The notes beneath the pieces were generated by a model. It saw only the letters and a list, made by a program, of their open reading frames with translations, was not told the DNA's origin and did no database searches. This document shows positions 7,264 to 10,634 of a DNA stretch of 10,634 nucleotides, piece by piece. Within the stretch, counting starts at the first letter, position 1. Each line of letters starts with the position of its first letter. A program made the position numbers and the translations under genes. Source of the DNA: Candidatus Methanoplasma reticulitermitis. GTDB taxonomy: Archaea; Thermoplasmatota; Thermoplasmata; Methanomassiliicoccales; Methanomethylophilaceae. The DNA lies in assembly GCA_031287135.1 (NCBI GenBank), contig JAITTK010000055.1, forward strand, positions 1 through 10,634, read 5' to 3'.

Positions 7264-8247
7264 ATGCACATTTATCACGATTCGGATGTGGACATAAATG
7301 TCCTCAAGGGAAAGAAGGTCTCGGTGCTCGGATACGGAGCACAGGGCAGGGCGCAGGCACTATGTTTAAACGACTCGGGACTCGACGTGACGGTCGGGCT
7401 GAGGAAGGACGGGAAATCATGGAACAAGGCCAAAGAGGACGGTCTCAAAGTGGCGGAATTCGCCGATGCCGTCAAGGGAGCGGACGTCGTCATGATGCTC
7501 CTGCCCGACGAGATACAGCCGGACATATACAAGCAGTATGTGGAACCGAATCTCAATAAGGGTGCGGCACTCGAGTTCGCCCACGGATTCGCGATAACAT
7601 ACAAGCTCATAATCCCGCCGAAGGACGTCGACGTCATAATGATGGCTCCGAAGTCCCCCGGCGATATGGAGAGGGAGATGTTCCTCCAGGGATTCGGTGT
7701 TCCGGCACTCGTCTGTGTGCACCAGGATGCCACCGGGAATGCCAAGAAGATCGCACTGGCACTTGCCAAAGGCCTCGGTTCCACCCGCGCAGGTGTGTTC
7801 GAGACGACCTTCGACAACGAGACCAAGACCGATCTCTTCGGAGAGCAGGCGGTCCTGTGCGGAGGACTGACCGCACTCATAAAGTCGGGGTTCAAGACGC
7901 TGATCGACGGAGGATATCCCCCGGAGATGGCCTACTTCGAGGTCCTCCATGAGGTGAAACTCATCACGGACCTCATAAACAAAGGCGGTTTCGAACTCAT
8001 GTGGTACGTCGTCTCCAACACGGCTGAGTACGGAGGACTCACCAGAAGGGACAGGGTCATAACCAAGGAATCCGAAGCGGGGATGAGATCCATCCTCAGC
8101 GACATAGAATCCGGGAAGTTCAAGGACGATTGGCGCGCGGAATGGGCGGCGGGTCTCGTCAACCTCAAGAAGATGGAGGACGATGAGAAAAAACTCCAGA
8201 TCGAGGTCATCGGCAGGGACATAAGACAGCTCTTCGAAAGGAAATAA
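7264..8247 (+). CDS. ilvC: Ketol-acid reductoisomerase, class I
   Basis: Converts acetolactate or acetohydroxybutyrate to the dihydroxy acid by Mg-dependent alkyl migration and NAD(P)H reduction, the second branched-chain step after IlvB. At 327 residues it is the short class I form. The N-terminal Rossmann domain has GYGAQGRAQA (23-32), with Arg where His is common, and the cofactor-specificity loop GLRKDGKSW (45-53), whose Arg and Ser suggest NADPH preference. Catalytic and metal residues line up well: His107 in FAHGF, Lys130 in APKSPG, Asp190 and Glu194 in DLFGEQ, Glu226 and Glu230 in FEVLHEVKLI, and Ser251 in VSNTAEYG. Downstream of ilvB by 64 bases and upstream of the cyclophilin-like gene by 22, so probably one operon. 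Confidence 0.97.
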   Translation: MHIYHDSDVDINVLKGKKVSVLGYGAQGRAQALCLNDSGLDVTVGLRKDGKSWNKAKEDGLKVAEFADAVKGADVVMMLLPDEIQPDIYKQYVEPNLNKGAALEFAHGFAITYKLIIPPKDVDVIMMAPKSPGDMEREMFLQGFGVPALVCVHQDATGNAKKIALALAKGLGSTRAGVFETTFDNETKTDLFGEQAVLCGGLTALIKSGFKTLIDGGYPPEMAYFEVLHEVKLITDLINKGGFELMWYVVSNTAEYGGLTRRDRVITKESEAGMRSILSDIESGKFKDDWRAEWAAGLVNLKKMEDDEKKLQIEVIGRDIRQLFERK

Positions 8248-8269
8248 AAATCAAAGGGACAGGTGGCCG

Positions 8270-8647
8270 ATGAGCAGGATCCGCATCAGGACGAGGAACG
8301 GCGAATATCTCGCCGAACTCGATGATTCGGATATCTCCAACGCCATCTGGCTCTCATTACCTTTTACAACCGGCATAAACATGCTCGGAAGCCAGATCTA
8401 TTTCGGCATGCCCATCGATCATGCGGACCCGGATGAACTCGTCACCGTCCTGGATGCGGGGGACATAGCATATTGGCCAAAAGTGGGTGCATTATGCATA
8501 TTCTTCGGACCGACCCCTCTCAGCGGGGACGACGGCCGCCCCGTATCCCGTTATCCGGTAGCAAAGATAGGCAGGATAATCGAAGACTGCTCATCGATGG
8601 AATCCGCCGGCGACCGTCAGCCGATAACGATCGAGAAAGCGTTCTGA
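8270..8647 (+). CDS. Small cyclophilin-like-fold protein, role unknown
   Basis: The 125-residue product resembles the cyclophilin-like family PF04126 (TM1367 type), known from small bacterial and archaeal proteins with a cyclophilin barrel but without the usual prolyl-isomerase active site. The diagnostic part is a barrel segment GDIAYWPKVGALCIFFGPTP (64-83), preceded by IYFGMPI (43-49). There is no signal peptide or membrane segment, so it should be cytoplasmic. The N-terminus is basic (RIRIRTRNG) and then acidic. The ATG at 8270 has AGGTGG (8261-8266) three bases upstream. It lies 22 bases after ilvC on the same strand, so it is probably the last gene of the ilv operon, and it ends base to base against the opposite peptidase gene. 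No biochemical function can be assigned from sequence. The family call comes from remembered motifs, not a search. Confidence 0.75.
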   Translation: MSRIRIRTRNGEYLAELDDSDISNAIWLSLPFTTGINMLGSQIYFGMPIDHADPDELVTVLDAGDIAYWPKVGALCIFFGPTPLSGDDGRPVSRYPVAKIGRIIEDCSSMESAGDRQPITIEKAF

Positions 8648-9736
8648 TCAGACGAATGTGATCCTTCTGTCGAAATCCGTCAGCCTTTCGCATCCGTTCT
8701 TTGTGATGAGGCAGGTGTCCTCGATCCTTATCCCGCCCACCCCCGGTATGTATATCCCCGGCTCCGCCGACACGATGTTCCCCTCCCGCAGGATGTGTTC
8801 CGACCTGGGTGAGATGGATATGTCCTGGTGGACCTCCATACCTATGCCGTGCCCGAACGAATGTATGAACCTCCCTTTGAACTCGGACCGATCGATGACC
8901 TCTCTCGCAGCCAGGTCCGCGTCCTTGGCCGGTGCTCCGTCGGCGTATCTCTCTATGCCCGCGGTCTGAGCCTCCAGGACCGTTTCATATGCTCTTTCCA
9001 GCATATCGGGGGGTCTCGAAAGGAACACGGTCCGGGTCATATCAGAGCAGTATCTTTCGTACTTAGTACCAAAGTCGAAGAGCGCCGTATCCCCTTTTTT
9101 GATCCCGTATCCCGTCGGGGAATGGTGGGGCTTCGAACTGTTGGCCCCGAATGCCGATATTGTGTCGAAGGCGTTCCCGGTCCCGCCGAGCTCCCTCATC
9201 CTGATGTCCATCCTGAAAGCGGCCTCTTTCTCTGTCATGCCTTCCGACAGCATGTCGGGTATCTCCTTCGCCACCTGTGAGGAGATCCTGCATGCATTCC
9301 GCGTGAGTTCTATCTCTTTCTTATCCTTAACAGACACCGTGGATGAGATCGTGGCGGAGGCATCCTTGATGTTTATCCCGCTGACGGTCTTCTTCACGTA
9401 CTCGACCATGGAGTACGATGCGTTGTGTATGTTGAAACCGACATTGACGGCACCTTTGAGGGCATCCCTCAGATAACCGTCCCTCTCCTCTCTGGTGTGA
9501 TAGACGCGGACATCCCCCTTCCCTGACATCGCCGACTCCTCTTCCAGTACACTCACGATCACGTCCAGGCTTCCGTCCTTCCCGACGACGGCCAATGAAC
9601 TCTCGAACGTTCCGCCCATCTGTTCCGTCAGATACCAGAATGCGGAATCCAGGAACGGGTCCCCGTCATTCAGTATGACGACGGCATCAAGACCGTCCGC
9701 ATTGGACATCAGCCGCTCCGCACGGGATCTTTCCAT
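8648..9736 (-). CDS. M24-family Xaa-Pro aminopeptidase / dipeptidase
   Basis: A metallopeptidase of the pita-bread fold that probably removes residues preceding proline from peptides or dipeptides in the cytoplasm. The 362-residue product has a creatinase-like N-terminal domain (about 1-130) and a C-terminal catalytic domain. All five metal ligands are visible: Asp221 in LFDFG, Asp232 in CSDMTRT, His296 in SFGHGIG, Glu325 in SAEPG and Glu339 in RIEDT. His204-205 in PHHSP and His303 in VHQD are typical active-site helpers. The paired N-terminal domain and the HHSP and VHQD contexts favour a proline peptidase over methionine aminopeptidase. Whether it prefers dipeptides (PepQ) or longer peptides (PepP) cannot be told. 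No ribosome binding site precedes the ATG at 9736, and the TATA-like box suggests a near-leaderless message. Its end abuts the cyclophilin-like gene. Confidence 0.93.
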   Translation of the reverse strand: MERSRAERLMSNADGLDAVVILNDGDPFLDSAFWYLTEQMGGTFESSLAVVGKDGSLDVIVSVLEEESAMSGKGDVRVYHTREERDGYLRDALKGAVNVGFNIHNASYSMVEYVKKTVSGINIKDASATISSTVSVKDKKEIELTRNACRISSQVAKEIPDMLSEGMTEKEAAFRMDIRMRELGGTGNAFDTISAFGANSSKPHHSPTGYGIKKGDTALFDFGTKYERYCSDMTRTVFLSRPPDMLERAYETVLEAQTAGIERYADGAPAKDADLAAREVIDRSEFKGRFIHSFGHGIGMEVHQDISISPRSEHILREGNIVSAEPGIYIPGVGGIRIEDTCLITKNGCERLTDFDRRITFV

Positions 9737-9758
9737 GCCGGGGCATATGGATGCAACC

Positions 9759-9767
9759 TAAAAAAAT
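9759..9767 (-). promoter_or_regulatory. Possible TATA box of the M24 peptidase gene
   Basis: The minus strand reads ATTTTTTTA here. The centre is about 27 bases before the ATG at 9736, so transcription would begin at or within a few bases of the start codon. The bases just before the ATG (CCCCGGC) contain no Shine-Dalgarno match, consistent with leaderless translation. The box is AT-rich but not a classic TATA sequence. Confidence 0.4.
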
Positions 9768-9832
9768 CCTTTGCGCGAGCCGTTCTCTGCGACAATGCGA
9801 AAATTCCATGACGGGGGTTGCCCGCGCCGATG

Positions 9833-9862
9833 CATATCGCGGATCCGGAGATTCCCGATATG
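9833..9862. repeat. Seven-base inverted repeat in the intergenic region
   Basis: CATATCG (9833-9839) and CGATATG (9856-9862) are perfect reverse complements separated by 16 bases that contain GGATCC. It lies about 100 bases upstream of the peptidase start, in the 9737-9923 spacer, where no gene is supported. It could be a protein-binding site or part of a decayed mobile-element end. Chance is also possible at this arm length. Confidence 0.3.
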
Positions 9863-9923
9863 ACCGGTCCTTCTCGGATTTGAGTGGAAACGTTGTGCAG
9901 GCTGCGCCCGCACCGAAGGCGCC

Positions 9924-10441
9924 TCACACACCCCGTCCGTACAGGTCGGTCTTCTCCTGAGCGCTCACGAGATAGCACATGGAGATCAGGTTCTCCGCGT
10001 GCCTGAACCCCTCGCCCCCGATCTTATCACCGAGATCATGCTGTTCGTACCCTCCATCAGCGCGTTGGACACGCGGGACGAGAACCACCGCAGGATGTGC
10101 GCCGGGTGTTTCTCCACCGTGTCGGCGAGTCTCCTGAAACGGTACAGTCCGGACATCCCGACCCATCCCATCCGCGATTCCGGATGCTCCTTCGCCGAAC
10201 ACGCGTCATCCGGCGAGTACACCGAACACAGCGATTCCTTCATCCTGTACGCTGTGCCGAGGACCTCGTTGTCCTGACAGATCCTGTCCCTGACCTCAAG
10301 GTCCCCCGCTATCCCCGCGGATGGGAAACACCGTCTTATCTCGGAGATGTACGCCATGCCGAAGTCACGGGAGAAGTCCGTTATGTTCTCCCCCCTTCCC
10401 CCGTGCCGAACGTTATAATCGGACGCGTCAATACGGGTACA
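9924..10441 (-). pseudogene. Degenerate ISL3-family transposase, C-terminal remnant
   Basis: The minus-strand frame encodes a recognisable ISL3 (DDE) transposase tail. SRDFGMAYISEIRRCFPSA (about 10304-10372) matches the region with the first Asp (codon 10364-10366). A second Asp (10301-10303) follows in AGIAGD, where the family normally continues DxFHV. Then come TAYRMKESL, MSGLYRFRRLADTVEKH, HILRWFSSRVSNALMEGTN (catalytic Glu at 10052-10054) and ARG. About 60 residues usually found between the second Asp and the AYRMKESL stretch are missing, which indicates an internal deletion. Near 10008 one base is missing: the main frame runs into a stop at 9986, while the next frame continues FRHAENLISMCYL to a TGA at 9924-9926, restoring the typical ISL3 C-terminus. 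An in-frame TGA at 10442-10444 blocks the upstream side, and the N-terminal half is absent. It cannot make an active transposase. The upstream limit is uncertain, and element ends were not identified. Confidence 0.75.
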
Positions 10442-10634
10442 TCATCCATCATCTTCCTTTTTGCAGTCTTCCGTGATATTCTTGATTATCCTCAGCATTT
10501 CATGTCTGGTAAAACCGCTGAAGAGGCGTATTAACACCCAGTATGGCCGGAATCGGCGTTTCGATCTGTTTCCTAAGCATAATATTCTGCTTTCGGTCGA
10601 CAATGTCACTGTATCGGCATCACTTTTTTCGATG
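10442..10634 (-). CDS. Unassigned partial open frame at the right edge
   Basis: From the window edge to a TGA at 10442-10444 the minus strand is open for 64 codons, ending FTRHEMLRIIKNITEDCKKEDDG when read in two parts (FTRHEMLRII, then KNITEDCKKEDDG). The C-terminus is charged and hydrophilic, with no family motif I recognise. It lies in the same frame as the transposase remnant, separated from it only by the stop codon, so it may be either the end of a separate gene or older upstream debris. GC is about 43 percent, clearly lower than the rest of the window. An open run of 64 codons arises by chance a few percent of the time per frame, so the coding call is weak. The opposite strand also has a long frame here. 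Confidence 0.25.
   Translation of the reverse strand, partial: IEKSDADTVTLSTESRILCLGNRSKRRFRPYWVLIRLFSGFTRHEMLRIIKNITEDCKKEDDG

Noticed and set aside
9709..9978. An 89-codon minus-strand frame between the relic and the peptidase
   Set aside because: It overlaps the peptidase start and the transposase tail in another frame, and the product is Arg-rich without structure or similarity.
10097..10534. A 145-codon plus-strand frame spanning the transposase relic
   Set aside because: The minus strand carries the recognisable ISL3 motifs over most of this stretch. The plus-strand protein shows no family pattern.
9791..10600. CATTGTCG occurring near both sides of the transposase relic, as possible element ends
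   Set aside because: The shared core is only eight bases, the copies are in the same rather than opposite orientation, and flanking bases differ.

Overview
The window looks like a piece of an archaeal chromosome, most likely a moderately GC-rich euryarchaeon. The markers are a type II (archaeal) glyceraldehyde-3-phosphate dehydrogenase, an archaeal-style phosphoglycerate kinase, a DapL-type lysine route, TATA boxes about 25 bases before predicted transcript starts, and ribosome binding sites of the GGTGA type. Frequent ATA and AGG codons in GC-rich genes fit the Methanomassiliicoccales / Thermoplasmatota. That placement is an inference from style and was not tested by any search.

Left part (1-3146, + strand) is a tight lysine operon. 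The 5'-truncated diaminopimelate decarboxylase gene (lysA) overlaps dapF (diaminopimelate epimerase) by ATGA. Four bases after dapF comes dapL (LL-diaminopimelate aminotransferase). Together they convert tetrahydrodipicolinate to LL-DAP, then meso-DAP, then lysine. The enzymes making tetrahydrodipicolinate (DapA, DapB) are not in view.

The next block (3140-5401, - strand) is a two-gene glycolytic/gluconeogenic operon. Type II GAPDH comes first and PGK follows 3 bases later from a GTG codon. pgk runs tail to tail into dapL with a 7-base overlap. The 5402-5525 gap holds divergent promoters for gap (-) and ilvB (+).

The block at 5526-8647 (+ strand) is a branched-chain amino-acid operon: acetolactate synthase catalytic subunit (ilvB), a 64-base leader, ketol-acid reductoisomerase (ilvC), and a small cyclophilin-like-fold protein of unknown role. 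The acetolactate synthase regulatory subunit is not next to ilvB.

At 8648-9736 (- strand) an M24-family Xaa-Pro peptidase abuts the cyclophilin-like gene with no spacer. It probably has a near-leaderless transcript. From 9737 to the right edge there is no intact gene. That stretch holds a short intergenic region with an inverted repeat, a decayed C-terminal piece of an ISL3-family transposase (- strand, internal deletion plus a frameshift), and an AT-richer edge segment with an unassigned partial open frame.

Most of the window is ordinary core metabolism with clear motifs. I found no convincing new system. The points most worth a second look are the cyclophilin-like gene attached to the ilv operon, the missing ilvN, the two spacer-free convergent gene ends, and the mobile-element relic at the right edge.
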